NCBI RefSeq assembly: GCF_003710915.1
Contig: NZ_RHHR01000003.1
Coordinates: 168,695-232,694, forward strand
Reading direction: 5' to 3'
Length of the DNA stretch: 64,000 nucleotides
DNA from: Brevibacillus invocatus
Lineage (GTDB): Bacteria > Bacillota > Bacilli > Brevibacillales > Brevibacillaceae
Shown: positions 46,885 to 56,425 of the stretch, in pieces
Layout: each line of letters begins with the position of its first letter
Position numbering within the stretch: the stretch's first letter is position 1
Made by a program: the position numbers and the translations under genes
The notes under the pieces: model-generated
The model's database searches: none
The model's input: only the letters and a program-made list of their open reading frames with translations
Told to the model about the DNA's origin: nothing

Positions 46885-46926
46885 CAAAAGAAGCTGATGG
46901 CCGATGCCGTCAGCTTCTTTCTTTCA
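46885..46926. terminator. bidirectional terminator between nucleotidase and ysxE
   Basis: AAAGAAGCTGA (46887-46897) and TCAGCTTCTTT (46910-46920) form a perfect 11-bp stem with a 12-base loop, followed by CTTTC. Confidence 0.85.
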
Positions 46927-47958
46927 TCATCCAACAAAGTGATAGTTCCCCCAGGGAGATCGCTGCAGGATCTTGTCACCCGCTTCCAGGAACATGCTGC
47001 GCTGATGCTGGAGCTTTCCTTCCAGTTGCACCAGCTGTTGAACACCGCGCATATGATAACCCGGCCGATTATTATACAGACCCGTAATCTCGCGAAGCAC
47101 ATTATCCGGATAACGCAGCAGCTGATGAACCATCCAGATTTGCGTGTCACTGAGGTAGTTGATCTTGCTGTAGGCCTCGATTGCTTCCACAAATGATTGA
47201 AGTCGATACTCCTGCATCAAGAGCATCCTTGACATGAGCTGAACCAAATCCACGATTTGCAAATCATGTCCGACCGTATCCAGATCAATCAGGTAACAGT
47301 TTCCCTTGTTTGTTAAGAGAAAGTTGTGGCTGGCTACGTCACGATGGGCTAATGTTCCTCGCTCCATCGCCATGAACATTTCTGGTGTAAGCGGCAGCTT
47401 GTAGGCGTTATGCAAAAGCTCCTGACCTTCACGAATAACATGCTCAGCCATCTGCTGAATAATCTGTTCGATTCGGTTTTGCGGACCGTTCTGATCGATC
47501 GTCCAGGTAATGCGCTCAAAGTGCTCCAGCCGACTTTCCCATTTATCGAGCATGGCTGGTGTTCCCTCATATGCGTAGGATCTGTGTGGCACCGGAAAAC
47601 CTTGCGCGGCGAGGTGGAAGCGAGCAAGCGTCTCTGCTGTTTTCTTGACATCATACAGGGAGGAATTATCAGCTTCCTGTCCGTCGATCATTTTCATAAT
47701 AGTGAAAAAGCGATCACCATATGGAAATATGGCAGAACCCCCAGTATCCGATACATATTGAACCGTATGGAGGAAACCTTTCTCTCTCAATGCTTGCGCT
47801 AATTCTGTTACCCATCGAGCTTTTTCTTGATCCTTGTATCCCTTGATGATCCAGTAGCCCCGGTCCGTTTTGAGCAGATTGACGTTTCGCTTTGGCTTTA
47901 CCCCCAATACTTGACAGCGAAACGCCTTTTCAAGAGAAGGTATCAGTCCTTTGTTCAT
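46927..47958 (-). CDS. ysxE: YsxE/CotS-family spore coat kinase-like protein
   Basis: 343 residues, aminoglycoside-phosphotransferase-like fold. Catalytic loop LAHRDVASHNFLL (about residue 228) and metal Asp in YLIDLDTVGHDLQIVDL are present; N-lobe GYWIIKGYKDQEKARWVTE carries the nucleotide-binding Lys. CotS-type proteins sit in the spore coat. In B. subtilis ysxE lies next to spoVID; here it is 11 bp downstream of safA, another morphogenetic coat gene, supporting a coat role. ATG at 47958. Confidence 0.87.
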   Translation of the reverse strand: MNKGLIPSLEKAFRCQVLGVKPKRNVNLLKTDRGYWIIKGYKDQEKARWVTELAQALREKGFLHTVQYVSDTGGSAIFPYGDRFFTIMKMIDGQEADNSSLYDVKKTAETLARFHLAAQGFPVPHRSYAYEGTPAMLDKWESRLEHFERITWTIDQNGPQNRIEQIIQQMAEHVIREGQELLHNAYKLPLTPEMFMAMERGTLAHRDVASHNFLLTNKGNCYLIDLDTVGHDLQIVDLVQLMSRMLLMQEYRLQSFVEAIEAYSKINYLSDTQIWMVHQLLRYPDNVLREITGLYNNRPGYHMRGVQQLVQLEGKLQHQRSMFLEAGDKILQRSPWGNYHFVG

Positions 47959-47969
47959 AGCCGAATCAA

Positions 47970-49568
47970 CTAATAGGAAGAAGATTCATCATGACCGTCT
48001 CCCCAGTTTGGCCATATCACCTGGTCGGACTTGTCGGTGATGGCTGATGTCGGAGAGGACGTCGTCATGCTTGCAGGATGATACTGATACGAACCGCGGC
48101 CTTTTCGGGAACGTCTGGATGACTTGCGCTTCCACTCAGGACTGTCAGGGGAACACTCACATGATGAGGATGAAGAATCATAATCGGGTCTTACCTTGCC
48201 ATGCGGCATACGGTGAGAAGGTGGACAATAAGGCATCATATTTGGCATCATATTTGGCATCATATTTGGCATCACGCTTGGTCCGATTGGGTACATCGGT
48301 CTTCTCGAAGAGCCACAAGGCGGGCAGGGTGCCGGACGGTGGTGAGGCATCATCGGCATGAATGGTCTCATCGGCTGCCAGGGCATCATCGGCCGTTGCC
48401 AAGGACTCAATTGAGGCGGAGGCATCATGGGCATGAACGGTATCATGGGTTGCAAAGGTGCCATCGGTTGCTGGTATGGACTGAGCAGGTTTGGTGGCCG
48501 ATTCGGCTGCAGGGGACTCACCTGACTCGGTGGTCGATTCGGCTGCAGGGGACTCACCTGACTCGGTGGCCGATTCGGCTGCAGTGGACTCACCTGACTC
48601 GGTGGCCGATTGGGCTGCAGGGGACTCACCTGACTCGGTGGGCGATTTGGCTGCAGTGGACTCACCTGACTCGGTGGCCGATTCGGCTGCAGGGGACTCA
48701 CCTGACTCGGTGGCCGATTCGGCTGCAGTGGACTCACCTGACTCGGTGGCCGATTCGGCTGCAGTGGGCTCACTTGACCCGGTGACTGATTCGGTTGAAT
48801 TGGACTGATCTGAGTGGGACGTACTGGTGGCTTGATTGGGCTTAATTTGGTTGGCGGCAGTGTCGGCAGAACTTGTGGACTGACAGTAGGCTTTAGAGTC
48901 GGTGCTACTGTAGGACGAATGGTTGGTGCCACTGTAGGTCGAATGTTGGGCTGCATGGTTGGTTGCAGCGGGCGTACTTGCATCGGCGGTACGGGTGGCA
49001 TCATCGGTTGATTCAAGTTTGGTGTCATGTAGGGCGAGATATTGGGGCGCATTGGTGGAGGCGCCATGGGTCGAGCAGGTGGCGTGATCATTTGTGGAGA
49101 CAGGGTTGGGACGGGCCGTTCTACTGCCGGACGCTCTACATGAGGAGGGAGAGCAGGCCGCATTTCCATTTCGGACTTGAGCTTTGACTTCGGCTTTTCC
49201 TCTACTTCTGGCTCGATCTCTTCTTCAATCTCTTCCTCTTCCTCCATCTGGATTTCCTGCTCCGGTTCCGGCTCTACCTCTTCTTCTTCCATCTCAATCG
49301 GTCTTCTTTCAATTTCGAAGGGGACTTCCGGCTCTTCTTTTGGTATGGGTCTTTCCTTAACTCGTGTTGATTCACCTGATTGCTGGGGGTTGGTTCTTCT
49401 CGGGCGAACAGGAACACCCTTGGCCGGGATTTTTACCCTCGCCCCAGGGTATAGGGTATCGGGAGTTTTAATTTGACTATTCAAGCGTAGTAATTCTTTG
49501 AAATCGACGCCGTATCTCTTGGCGATTTTCCACATGGTATCGCCTTTTTGTACTACATGAATTCTCAC
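47970..49568 (-). CDS. safA: SafA-like LysM spore coat morphogenetic protein with tandem repeats
   Basis: About 532 residues. N-terminal LysM domain: RIHVVQKGDTMWKIAKRYGV, then KELLRLNSQIKTPDTLYPGA and KIPAK, exactly as in SafA. After an acidic E-rich stretch (residues about 85-140) the protein becomes Pro/Gln/Met-rich: repeats TVAPT, eight SPLQPNRPP units of 12 residues, PNMM repeats, and a Ser/Arg end. SafA directs cortex-coat interaction of the spore. The frame opens at 49673, but the GTG at 49568 after GGGAGGAGAAACA gives the family start. Same pheA-linked position as B. subtilis safA. Confidence 0.88.
   Translation of the reverse strand: MRIHVVQKGDTMWKIAKRYGVDFKELLRLNSQIKTPDTLYPGARVKIPAKGVPVRPRRTNPQQSGESTRVKERPIPKEEPEVPFEIERRPIEMEEEEVEPEPEQEIQMEEEEEIEEEIEPEVEEKPKSKLKSEMEMRPALPPHVERPAVERPVPTLSPQMITPPARPMAPPPMRPNISPYMTPNLNQPMMPPVPPMQVRPLQPTMQPNIRPTVAPTIRPTVAPTLKPTVSPQVLPTLPPTKLSPIKPPVRPTQISPIQPNQSPGQVSPLQPNRPPSQVSPLQPNRPPSQVSPLQPNRPPSQVSPLQPNRPPSQVSPLQPNRPPSQVSPLQPNRPPSQVSPLQPNRPPSQVSPLQPNRPPNLLSPYQQPMAPLQPMIPFMPMMPPPQLSPWQRPMMPWQPMRPFMPMMPHHRPAPCPPCGSSRRPMYPIGPSVMPNMMPNMMPNMMPYCPPSHRMPHGKVRPDYDSSSSSCECSPDSPEWKRKSSRRSRKGRGSYQYHPASMTTSSPTSAITDKSDQVIWPNWGDGHDESSSY
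48232..48279 (+). repeat. 12-bp tandem repeat inside safA (PNMM codons)
   Basis: GGCATCATATTT occurs three times in a row (48232-48267), followed by a variant copy. On the coding strand each encodes Pro-Asn-Met-Met-type residues. Seen directly. Confidence 0.9.
48497..48805 (+). repeat. 36-bp tandem repeat array inside safA
   Basis: The octamer GGCTGCAG recurs exactly every 36 bases at 48505, 48541, 48577, 48613, 48649, 48685, 48721 and 48757, with a degenerate ninth unit near 48793. Each unit encodes twelve residues, SPLQPNRPPSQV. Copies differ at a few bases (for example GGGGACTC versus GTGGACTC), showing some age or patchy homogenisation. It is coding sequence, not a CRISPR. Confidence 0.95.
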
Positions 49569-49661
49569 TGTTTCTCCTCCCTTGCGGAAACTCCCTACCA
49601 TCGTATGCACACATGGGCGTTTTGCTCCTGATAAGCCTATCTTTGTTGGAGAGCCGGAAAA

Positions 49662-49690
49662 AGAAAAAACCAACTCATTAGGAGTTGGTC
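49662..49690 (-). terminator. terminator after pheA
   Basis: Minus strand ACCAACTC and GAGTTGGT pair around CTAAT, then TTTTTTCTTTTTCC. The loop holds the pheA stop codon (49678-49680), so the hairpin overlaps the end of the gene. Confidence 0.85.
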
Positions 49691-50541
49691 TGATGCAAAT
49701 AAAAAGGATATGTCCCTAGCTGTCGCACCTGACAGCCGATCGCCTCGATTTCGGCAAAAGCGCCAGGGAGCAAGATTTCATCCATTTTTTGTTCGATATC
49801 AATCACAAAGTAATAGCTACCCAGGGCTTTTTTCGTCGGGCGTGATTCGATTCGAGAAAGGTTGATTTTCCGCCAAGCAAAGGCGGCCAGTACCTGATAC
49901 AGCGCACCTGGAAAATCTTCAGGCAACGTAACCAGAATAGTCGTTTTTTCACGTTCGGACGCAGGCATATCCAGTGGCTCACGACCTACGAGAACAAATC
50001 GGGTATAGTTGTTGGAAAAATCCTGAATCTGCTCCTGAGCAAATTGCAACGGGTATAGCTCAACATTCAATCCTGTGCCGATGGCTGCCCACGGCTCATC
50101 AGGATGTTCGCTGACTGTTTGTGCTGCTAATGCTGTGCTGTTCACATACTCGATAGACGCCTGCGGCAAATTCTCACGAAGGAAGTTGTGGCTTTGCGCG
50201 ATCGCTTGAGGATGCGACAAGACGCGTGTAATATCTGACAGCGGCAAGGGATTGTCCCTCTTTGCCACTAACAGATTTTGCGTGATCGGCAGCGCCAGTT
50301 CACCCAAAATCGGCAGGTCTACCTCGTGAATCAGCCAATCCATCGTCATATTGACGGTGCCTTCAATCGAATTTTCCATCGGGACGACACCATACTCGAC
50401 TTCATGGCGGTTAACAGCATTTAAAATCTCAATAATATTAGGGTAAGGCACTGGCTTCAGCGCCTGCCCATTCGCAAAGGCACGTGCAGCTTGTTCCGTA
50501 AAAGTGCCGTGAGGTCCGAGAAAGGCAAGTTTCTTCTCCAT
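49678..50541 (-). CDS. pheA: prephenate dehydratase
   Basis: 287 residues, monofunctional form. LGPHGTFTEQAARAFA start, VPMENSIEGTVNMTMD, and the ACT regulatory domain with LSRIESRPTKKALGSYYFVI near the C-terminus, which binds phenylalanine for feedback. Makes phenylpyruvate. ATG at 50541 after AGGAGA. Downstream of the hom-thrC-thrB unit; the paired ACT protein PheB is upstream at 53905. Confidence 0.96.
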   Translation of the reverse strand: MEKKLAFLGPHGTFTEQAARAFANGQALKPVPYPNIIEILNAVNRHEVEYGVVPMENSIEGTVNMTMDWLIHEVDLPILGELALPITQNLLVAKRDNPLPLSDITRVLSHPQAIAQSHNFLRENLPQASIEYVNSTALAAQTVSEHPDEPWAAIGTGLNVELYPLQFAQEQIQDFSNNYTRFVLVGREPLDMPASEREKTTILVTLPEDFPGALYQVLAAFAWRKINLSRIESRPTKKALGSYYFVIDIEQKMDEILLPGAFAEIEAIGCQVRQLGTYPFYLHQTNS

Positions 50542-50582
50542 GACGTTTCTCCTATCCAGTTGAGCTTTTGTCAGCTCTCTAT

Positions 50583-51503
50583 CTATTGGATTTCTACCTG
50601 TACGCCATGATCGTCCGGCTCTAACACCATCATTCGGTACGAAATGCCGTGGCCTTTCATTACCCTGTCTACAAACGACTGAAGCTGCTCACGCTCCGAA
50701 TCCGATGCTGTGAGACATAGAATGGTTGGTCCTGCTCCACTCAAAGCGGCACCCACCGCTCCATTGCGCGTCGCTGCTTCCAGGATTTCCTTCAGGCCGG
50801 GCACAAGCTCTGCACGGTATGGCTGATGCAGCCGATCCCCCATCGCTTGTCCCAACAGGTCCAGCCTGCCCTGTGCCAATGCGGCCACCAGCAAGCTGCT
50901 ATGACCAACATTATATATGACATCCTGCTTGCTGTACACCTGCGGCAAAACGTTCCTTGCCTTTTCTGTCGACAGGGCAAAATCCGGGATGACAACCAAG
51001 GCTTTCAGTCCCTCTGGCGGTGCCAGTGTGATATACGGGATTTGTTCGCCTTCTGCCTCTGGCATTGTTGCCACGATGATTCCGCCAAAGAGGGAGGCTC
51101 CTACGTTATCGGGATGTCCCTCTTTTTTTACTGCCATCTCAAAAAGCTGATCGCGGGTAAATGGTTCACCAGCCAGGTGATTGGCTGCAACCAACGCACC
51201 AACGATCGCAGCCGCACTGCTCCCCAGTCCGCGCGTCAGCGGCGCATCACTGGATGCCCGGATAAACAGTTCCGGCGCAGCAAGCCCGGCCTTTTCAAAC
51301 AAATCAACGGCGATTTCATACAGCAGGTTGCTTTTGTCTGTAGGCGTTCCCTGCAATTCTTTCCCTACGATCTCAATTTCAGTCTGATCACTCAAACGCA
51401 TCTCAACAACCGAATACAATTTCAAAGCCATGCCGAGCGCGTCAAATCCAGGCCCCAGGTTAGCCGTGCTAGCTGGGATGGTTACGCGTACGAGCTTACT
51501 CAT
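50583..51503 (-). CDS. thrB: homoserine kinase
   Basis: 306 residues, GHMP kinase. [18 protein letters not shown] start, ATP loop [17 protein letters not shown], and C-terminal [14 protein letters not shown]. Phosphorylates homoserine. The frame is open to 51638, but the ATG at 51503 (MSKLVRVTI) overlaps the thrC stop (ATGA), showing coupling. Third gene of hom-thrC-thrB. Confidence 0.97.
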   Translation of the reverse strand: MSKLVRVTIPASTANLGPGFDALGMALKLYSVVEMRLSDQTEIEIVGKELQGTPTDKSNLLYEIAVDLFEKAGLAAPELFIRASSDAPLTRGLGSSAAAIVGALVAANHLAGEPFTRDQLFEMAVKKEGHPDNVGASLFGGIIVATMPEAEGEQIPYITLAPPEGLKALVVIPDFALSTEKARNVLPQVYSKQDVIYNVGHSSLLVAALAQGRLDLLGQAMGDRLHQPYRAELVPGLKEILEAATRNGAVGAALSGAGPTILCLTASDSEREQLQSFVDRVMKGHGISYRMMVLEPDDHGVQVEIQ

Positions 51504-52582
51504 GACGACACTTCTTTCTCGTGTTGACGTACAAGGTTCATGACCGCTTCGCGTGTCGCAGGAACTGAACGCGGTTCTTCCCCAACCAGCTTCAACGCGA
51601 TATTCGGATCCTTCAAGCCGTTTCCGGTCAAGACGCATGCCACCTTCGCGCCCGCTGGAAGCTTGCCTGCCTTGTGCAGTTTGAGAATCCCTGCCAACGA
51701 TGCAGCAGAAGCAGGCTCACAGAACACGCCTTCACTCTTCGCTAGCAACTGATACGCTTCCAGAATTTCTTCGTCCGTAACGCTATCTACAAGACCATTT
51801 GACTCGCTGATTGCGTTTAATGCTCCATCTTTGCTTGCTGGATTACCGATGCGAATGGCAGTAGCGATCGTTTCCGGATTTGGTACTGGCTTTCCATGAA
51901 CCAAAGGAGCAGCTCCTGCCGCTTGGAATCCGTACATCTTCGGCAGGCTGTTCGGTTTGCCAGCGGCGTGGTATTCCTTGAAGCCTTTCCAGTACGCCGT
52001 GATGTTACCTGCGTTTCCAACCGGAATCGCCAGAATGTCCGGAGCGTCACCAAGCGCATCCACGACTTCAAATGCTGCCGTCTTCTGTCCTTCAATCCGG
52101 TATGGATTGACAGAGTTGACGAGTGTAATCGGCTCTTCTGCCGTGATATCGCGGACGATATTCAGCGCCTCGTCGAAGTTGCCATCGATCGCAATGACTT
52201 CAGCCCCGTAAGCAATCGCTTGGGCCAATTTCCCCAATGCGATGTTGCCACTTGGAATCAGGACGATACAACGCAGGCCACAACGCGCCGCATAGGCTGC
52301 TGCTGCTGCCGAGGTATTGCCCGTCGAAGCGCACATAATCGTCGTGCTGCCTTCCTCTACCGCTTTGGCAACAGCCATCACCATGCCGCGGTCTTTAAAG
52401 GAGCCTGTCGGGTTCAGCCCTTCGTATTTGACATGCAGTTCAATTCCCAATTGTTTGGAGAGATTGGCGGCATGAATGAGAGGTGTAGTTCCCTCATGCA
52501 AGGTAACGAGCGGTGTCTTGTCTGTTACTGGGAGAAATTCCCGGTAACGTGCGATGATGCCGGATTGACGGTCTGAACTCAT
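51500..52582 (-). CDS. thrC: threonine synthase
   Basis: 360 residues, PLP fold [20 protein letters not shown] lysine in [34 protein letters not shown] and [15 protein letters not shown]. Converts phosphohomoserine to threonine. It starts in a TAATG overlap with the hom stop, so translation is coupled. Confidence 0.98.
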   Translation of the reverse strand: MSSDRQSGIIARYREFLPVTDKTPLVTLHEGTTPLIHAANLSKQLGIELHVKYEGLNPTGSFKDRGMVMAVAKAVEEGSTTIMCASTGNTSAAAAAYAARCGLRCIVLIPSGNIALGKLAQAIAYGAEVIAIDGNFDEALNIVRDITAEEPITLVNSVNPYRIEGQKTAAFEVVDALGDAPDILAIPVGNAGNITAYWKGFKEYHAAGKPNSLPKMYGFQAAGAAPLVHGKPVPNPETIATAIRIGNPASKDGALNAISESNGLVDSVTDEEILEAYQLLAKSEGVFCEPASAASLAGILKLHKAGKLPAGAKVACVLTGNGLKDPNIALKLVGEEPRSVPATREAVMNLVRQHEKEVSS

Positions 52583-53883
52583 TATTGGTCTCCACCTTCC
52601 ACACGGTAGCAGCTTTTCACTTCCGTGATGATCTCCATTTGTTCCATATCTTTTCTCACGCTGTCCATGTCACTCTTCGAAGAGAGATGGGTAATCATGA
52701 TGATCTCTGCTTGTGAACCGTTATTGTACGGCTGTTGAATGACCTGCTCCAGGGAGATATTTTTATCAGCCAGCATTTGCGTGATTTTTGCCAGAACTCC
52801 ACGCTTGTCGGCAACGACGATTCGCAGGAAATACTTGGACAGCTTCTGGCTGTCGTCCTTGAGAATCTTTTCTTTATAGGGAGCGACCATGCCGCGTCCG
52901 TTTACACCCAGACTCATGTTTTTCACAACTGTAACGAGGTCAGAGACGACCGCTGTTGCAGTCGGTAGCTCTCCTGCGCCGGGTCCGTAGAACATGGTCT
53001 CGCCTACTGCTTCTCCATGTACGTATACGGCATTGAATACGCCGTTGACAGAAGCAAGCGGATGCGATTTGGGTACCATCGTCGGCTGTACGCTTACCTC
53101 GACAGCCTCACCGTCGCGACGGGCAAGACCCAAAAGCTTCACTTCATAGCCCAATTGTTTACCATAGGCGATATCTTCCTTGCTCACAGAGCTGATTCCC
53201 TTTACATCCACGTCTTCCAGCTTCATGGGAACACGGAAGCCCAGCGTTGCCAGAATTGCCATTTTCCGAGCGGCATCAAAGCCTTCTACGTCAGAGGTTG
53301 GATTCGCTTCTGCATAACCCAATGCTTGCGCCTCTTTCAGAACATCCGCGTATTCAGCGCCTTCTTGACTCATTTTGGTCAAGATGTAGTTGGTTGTGCC
53401 GTTGACGATTCCCATCATTTTCGTGATGCGGTCCGAGGAGAAGCCTTCTACCAGAGCACGCAGGATCGGAATGCCGCCTGCCACACTGGCTTCATAGAAC
53501 ACGTCACAGCCTTTTTCCTGAGCCTTGCTCAAAATTTCTGCTCCATGCAGCGCCATCAGGTCCTTGTTGGCGGTCACTACATGCTTGCCGTGCTCCAGTG
53601 CTCCTAAAATGTACTCTTTCGCTGGCGAGATGCCACCGATGACTTCCACAATCACATCTATATCCGGGTTTTCCAGCAACTCTGCCGGATCTGTCGTAAG
53701 CATATTCTCCATGGATCTGATGCTCCGTGCTTTTTCAGCATCCTGCACCAAAATTTTCTTGATTTCAATCCCCAGTCCGGTCTGTTTCTGCAAGTCTTCT
53801 TGATGAGCGGAAATAATGCGAACGACTCCCGTACCTACTGTACCAAAACCCATCAAGCCTACTCTTACAACACGCTTCTCCAT
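52582..53883 (-). CDS. hom: homoserine dehydrogenase
   Basis: 433 residues. NAD(P)-binding [29 protein letters not shown] with the catalytic Lys, [32 protein letters not shown] and a C-terminal ACT domain ([18 protein letters not shown]) for threonine feedback. Makes homoserine for threonine and methionine. ATG at 53883 after GGAGGAAGAG. First of hom-thrC-thrB; PheB starts 21 bp upstream. Confidence 0.98.
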   Translation of the reverse strand: MEKRVVRVGLMGFGTVGTGVVRIISAHQEDLQKQTGLGIEIKKILVQDAEKARSIRSMENMLTTDPAELLENPDIDVIVEVIGGISPAKEYILGALEHGKHVVTANKDLMALHGAEILSKAQEKGCDVFYEASVAGGIPILRALVEGFSSDRITKMMGIVNGTTNYILTKMSQEGAEYADVLKEAQALGYAEANPTSDVEGFDAARKMAILATLGFRVPMKLEDVDVKGISSVSKEDIAYGKQLGYEVKLLGLARRDGEAVEVSVQPTMVPKSHPLASVNGVFNAVYVHGEAVGETMFYGPGAGELPTATAVVSDLVTVVKNMSLGVNGRGMVAPYKEKILKDDSQKLSKYFLRIVVADKRGVLAKITQMLADKNISLEQVIQQPYNNGSQAEIIMITHLSSKSDMDSVRKDMEQMEIITEVKSCYRVEGGDQ

Positions 53884-53904
53884 CTCTCTTCCTCCTATCC
53901 AGAT

Positions 53905-54348
53905 CTACCCTCGTCCGACGATCATGGCTTTTCGAACACCAGGTATTTGTTGTAGCCCATCCAAAAACTCCGTGCTGGATACTCGCATATGCGCCATATC
54001 GACGGACATGGAGACAGCGGCGATTCCCTGAAGCGGAATCGTTTGATTGATCGTAAGGACGTTTCCCCCTTGATCCGCAACGTACGTCAGGACCTTGGAC
54101 AAGTACCCCGACATGTGATCCAGCGAAAAGGTAATCGTCATGATCTTTTCGCTCATCATGGCATTGAAAGGAAAAATGCCGTCCTTGTACTTGTAAAAGG
54201 CACTCCGACTAAGCCCAACGCGATCCACTGCCTCATTTACTGTATCCACTTCACCGGATTCCAGCATTTTTTTGGCTTCAATCGTCTTGGTTATCGACTC
54301 GGGCAGAATGTCAGATCGAATCAAATAAAACTTTTCTTCCCGTTTCAC
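53905..54348 (-). CDS. pheB: PheB, ACT-domain protein (UPF0735)
   Basis: 147 residues. KREEKFYLIRSDILPESITK and VGLSRSAFYKYKDGIFPFN (a winged-HTH-like region) followed by the ACT domain TFSLDHMSGYLSKVLTYVAD and ending PGVRKAMIVGRG. Located upstream of pheA in B. subtilis; thought to modulate aromatic/threonine synthesis, mechanism unknown. ATG at 54348. Here it heads pheB-hom-thrC-thrB-pheA. Confidence 0.92.
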   Translation of the reverse strand: MKREEKFYLIRSDILPESITKTIEAKKMLESGEVDTVNEAVDRVGLSRSAFYKYKDGIFPFNAMMSEKIMTITFSLDHMSGYLSKVLTYVADQGGNVLTINQTIPLQGIAAVSMSVDMAHMRVSSTEFLDGLQQIPGVRKAMIVGRG

Positions 54349-54472
54349 TCGTTGTGTCCTCCTGAGAAAAACAGTTGTTTCTTCATAGAGGACATTATAA
54401 CGGATCGTCTCCCTTGTGACAATCCTTACAGCTACATTTTTTCATGTTGGGCTAATTCGGTTCACTCTTGCT

Positions 54473-54503
54473 TACATGACAGCTGGTGCGTACGAGCACA
54501 ATA
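54473..54503 (+). promoter_or_regulatory. upstream motif shared with the gene at 12174 (possible promoter)
   Basis: TACATGAC (54473-54480), 16 bases, CACAATA (54497-54503), ending 34 bases before the ATG. Matches the layout upstream of the related small gene at 12174. Confidence 0.4.
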
Positions 54504-54537
54504 GAAAACGAATCGTTCGTTAGGAGGTGAGAAAGAA

Positions 54538-54690
54538 ATGGCAGGACGTGGAAAATCCGACAAGTCTGAGCGCCGGAATAATCATCCCGCTGCAAAACCG
54601 AGCAGTCTGGATCAATTCGGGGATGAGATGAAAGGCAAAAAAATGGCTCAGTCGCCAAATGTCGTGGAAGATCCAAGCGGCAATGGATAG
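54538..54690 (+). CDS. 50-residue hydrophilic orphan protein (SER-x-NHP family member 2)
   Basis: Begins MAGRGKSDKSERRNNHPAAK and continues SSLDQFGDEMKGKKMAQSPN to end DPSGNG; highly charged, no helix likely to span a membrane. A near-perfect AGGAGGTGAG lies six bases before the ATG. A strong terminator follows, so it is its own transcript, between pheB and ndh. It shares the S-E-R-x-x-N-H-P core, the MA start and composition with the gene at 12174. Spore-protein-like composition, but the role is unknown. Confidence 0.78.
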   Translation: MAGRGKSDKSERRNNHPAAKPSSLDQFGDEMKGKKMAQSPNVVEDPSGNG

Positions 54691-54707
54691 TGGGCAGACT
54701 GCATACA

Positions 54708-54738
54708 GAAAACCCGGGATCATTCTCCCGGGTTTTCC
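54708..54738. terminator. bidirectional terminator between the 50-residue orphan and ndh
   Basis: GAAAACCCGGG (54708-54718) and CCCGGGTTTTC (54727-54737) form a perfect 11-bp stem with T/A tails on both strands. Confidence 0.9.
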
Positions 54739-54752
54739 GTTATCGTATCGAA

Positions 54753-55931
54753 TTAGTAAGCTACAGCGAAAAGACCGTTGATATGAGCAAGATAGCGAAC
54801 GTTACTCGCTTCTTTCATCAACGAAGCCGGTGTGCCCTTCAGCTTGATTTGGCTCGCACCGATGGTTCCGATCGCATCTTTGCGCCCCAAGCTACCGAGG
54901 GTACCCGAGAATACAGGAGAGAAGCTGTTCATCTTGGAGCCTTTGAAGTGAGCGAAGAGATTGTGTCCAACCACTTCACCCATTTGCCATGCCAGCTGAG
55001 CGGTTGGCGGGAACGGACGTCCCTCAGGTCCCATGACAACCGCGCTGTCACCAGCCAGGAATACTTCCGGATGGGATGTAGATTGAAGGAATTCTGTCAC
55101 AGTAGCACGACCGCGATTCACTTCCAAACCGCTGTTGGCCACTACGGAGTTTCCTTGAACGCCACCTGTCCACACCATGGTTGTGGTTTCGATGCTACTG
55201 CCGTCTTTCAGGAAAACAGTCGTTTCCTTCATCTCTGTAACCGCTACGCCAGTCAGGAATTGAACACCGCGTTTCTCCAAACTTGTCTTCGCGCGTTCAA
55301 CCAGCTCCGGAGCAAATCCAGCCAGGATGGAAGGACCAGCTTCTACACAGTAGAGGCTGATGTCGCTAAATTCAACGCCATTTTTTTCGCACAGACCTGG
55401 GAGCATGTCCGCAAATTCACCAACAAGCTCAATTCCAGTCAATCCGCCGCCACCGACAACAAAGGTAGCGTCCGCTTTGTTTTTGCTTTGGCTGTAAGCC
55501 ACGATGCGCTCTTCCACATGGGCGCGCAGTTTGTTTGCTTCATCAACCGATTTGAGAGTAAAGCTGTATTCTTGCAGACCAGGAATTCCGAAGAATGCTG
55601 TCTCGCTACCAAGTGCGACAACCAGTGCATCGTATTTGAGGGACTCGCCGCCGGCCAACGTCACGCGGGAGTTGTCCAGGACAATATTTTCTACGTTATC
55701 CACGATCAGATTGATATCTTTGCCGCGGAGCAGCTTTTCCAAAGGCAGGGCTACTGCTTTCTCAGACAGGTTGCCTGCTGCCAAGCGATGCAATTCCGTA
55801 ATGATTTGGTGCGATGGAAAACGGTTTACCACCGTAATCGTTGCTTCTTCAGCCGTCATATATTTACGTGCGGTCAATGCGCTGAGCAAACCGCCATAAC
55901 CGCCGCCTAAAATTACTATATGCTTCGCCAT
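54753..55931 (-). CDS. ndh: type II NADH dehydrogenase (NDH-2)
   Basis: 392 residues, two Rossmann folds. FAD loop VILGGGYGGLLSAL at the N-terminus and NADH loop FVVGGGGLTGIELVGEF near residue 160, with WTGGVQGNSVV and LAGDSAVVMGPEG between them. Membrane-associated, passes electrons from NADH to menaquinone without proton pumping. ATG at 55931. Lies 44 bp after a DUF1641 gene, a pairing known from B. subtilis yjlC-ndh. Confidence 0.95.
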   Translation of the reverse strand: MAKHIVILGGGYGGLLSALTARKYMTAEEATITVVNRFPSHQIITELHRLAAGNLSEKAVALPLEKLLRGKDINLIVDNVENIVLDNSRVTLAGGESLKYDALVVALGSETAFFGIPGLQEYSFTLKSVDEANKLRAHVEERIVAYSQSKNKADATFVVGGGGLTGIELVGEFADMLPGLCEKNGVEFSDISLYCVEAGPSILAGFAPELVERAKTSLEKRGVQFLTGVAVTEMKETTVFLKDGSSIETTTMVWTGGVQGNSVVANSGLEVNRGRATVTEFLQSTSHPEVFLAGDSAVVMGPEGRPFPPTAQLAWQMGEVVGHNLFAHFKGSKMNSFSPVFSGTLGSLGRKDAIGTIGASQIKLKGTPASLMKEASNVRYLAHINGLFAVAY

Positions 55932-55975
55932 TGCTCAATCCTCCGTCCGTCTGTCGGTCGTAATGTGGTTACGTA

Positions 55976-56425
55976 CTACTTTTGTTGTTGCTGCTGTTGG
56001 CGCTCTGCCGAGATTTCCAAAAATGCTTGTGCAAAACGCAACGTTTTTTGCACTTGCGGATCTTTCAACATTTTCAGCAAACCAAACAGCCCTACTGTAG
56101 TCGTCTCTACCTGGGAACGGTCATTTGCTTCGATTGCTGCTTGCGCAATACCTTTTGCCTTGTCTTGAATCGGTTTGACGAACTCTTCCATGCCGCCCTT
56201 CAAATCGTCGATCAGGACGCGGTCATTTGCAACCGTTTGCACCAGATCATACGTTTTGGTCAGGACTGTCGTCATTTCCGCCAGCTTGGGCAAGTTTTCT
56301 ACCAAAACGGTCAGTGATTGTTGGATTTCCGGCTTCATCAATTGGTCAAGCACATCTGTTTGCTGAGGCGTCATCGTAGCCGTGCTGGCTACTTCTGCAG
56401 CAGCTTGTTGAGTGGTTTGAGACAT
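55976..56425 (-). CDS. DUF1641 protein paired with NDH-2 (YjlC-like)
   Basis: 149 residues, soluble and helical, with the DUF1641 core QQSLTVLVENLPKLAEM and the segment LFGLLKMLKDPQVQKTLRFA near the C-terminus, ending in a poly-Gln tail. DUF1641 proteins usually sit next to NDH-2 or formate dehydrogenase genes and may link them to the membrane or to regulation; function unproven. ATG at 56425 after GGAGG. Confidence 0.88.
   Translation of the reverse strand: MSQTTQQAAAEVASTATMTPQQTDVLDQLMKPEIQQSLTVLVENLPKLAEMTTVLTKTYDLVQTVANDRVLIDDLKGGMEEFVKPIQDKAKGIAQAAIEANDRSQVETTTVGLFGLLKMLKDPQVQKTLRFAQAFLEISAERQQQQQQK

Noticed and set aside
44909..46885. 658-codon minus-strand frame opposite the 5'-nucleotidase
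   Set aside because: Antisense shadow rich in F, V, C and R; the plus-strand frame has intact metallophosphoesterase motifs.
48497..48805. Regular 36-bp repeats that resemble a CRISPR by period
   Set aside because: The repeats are adjacent without variable spacers and encode SPLQPNRPP units in a real gene; no cas genes are near.
48201..48808. Plus-strand frames with repeated HLTRWPIRLQ or DSPDSVADSAA units
   Set aside because: These are antisense readings of the safA 36-bp repeats and have no start signals.
54690..55910. 406-codon plus-strand frame opposite ndh
   Set aside because: Shadow of the well-defined NDH-2 gene; no recognisable domain.
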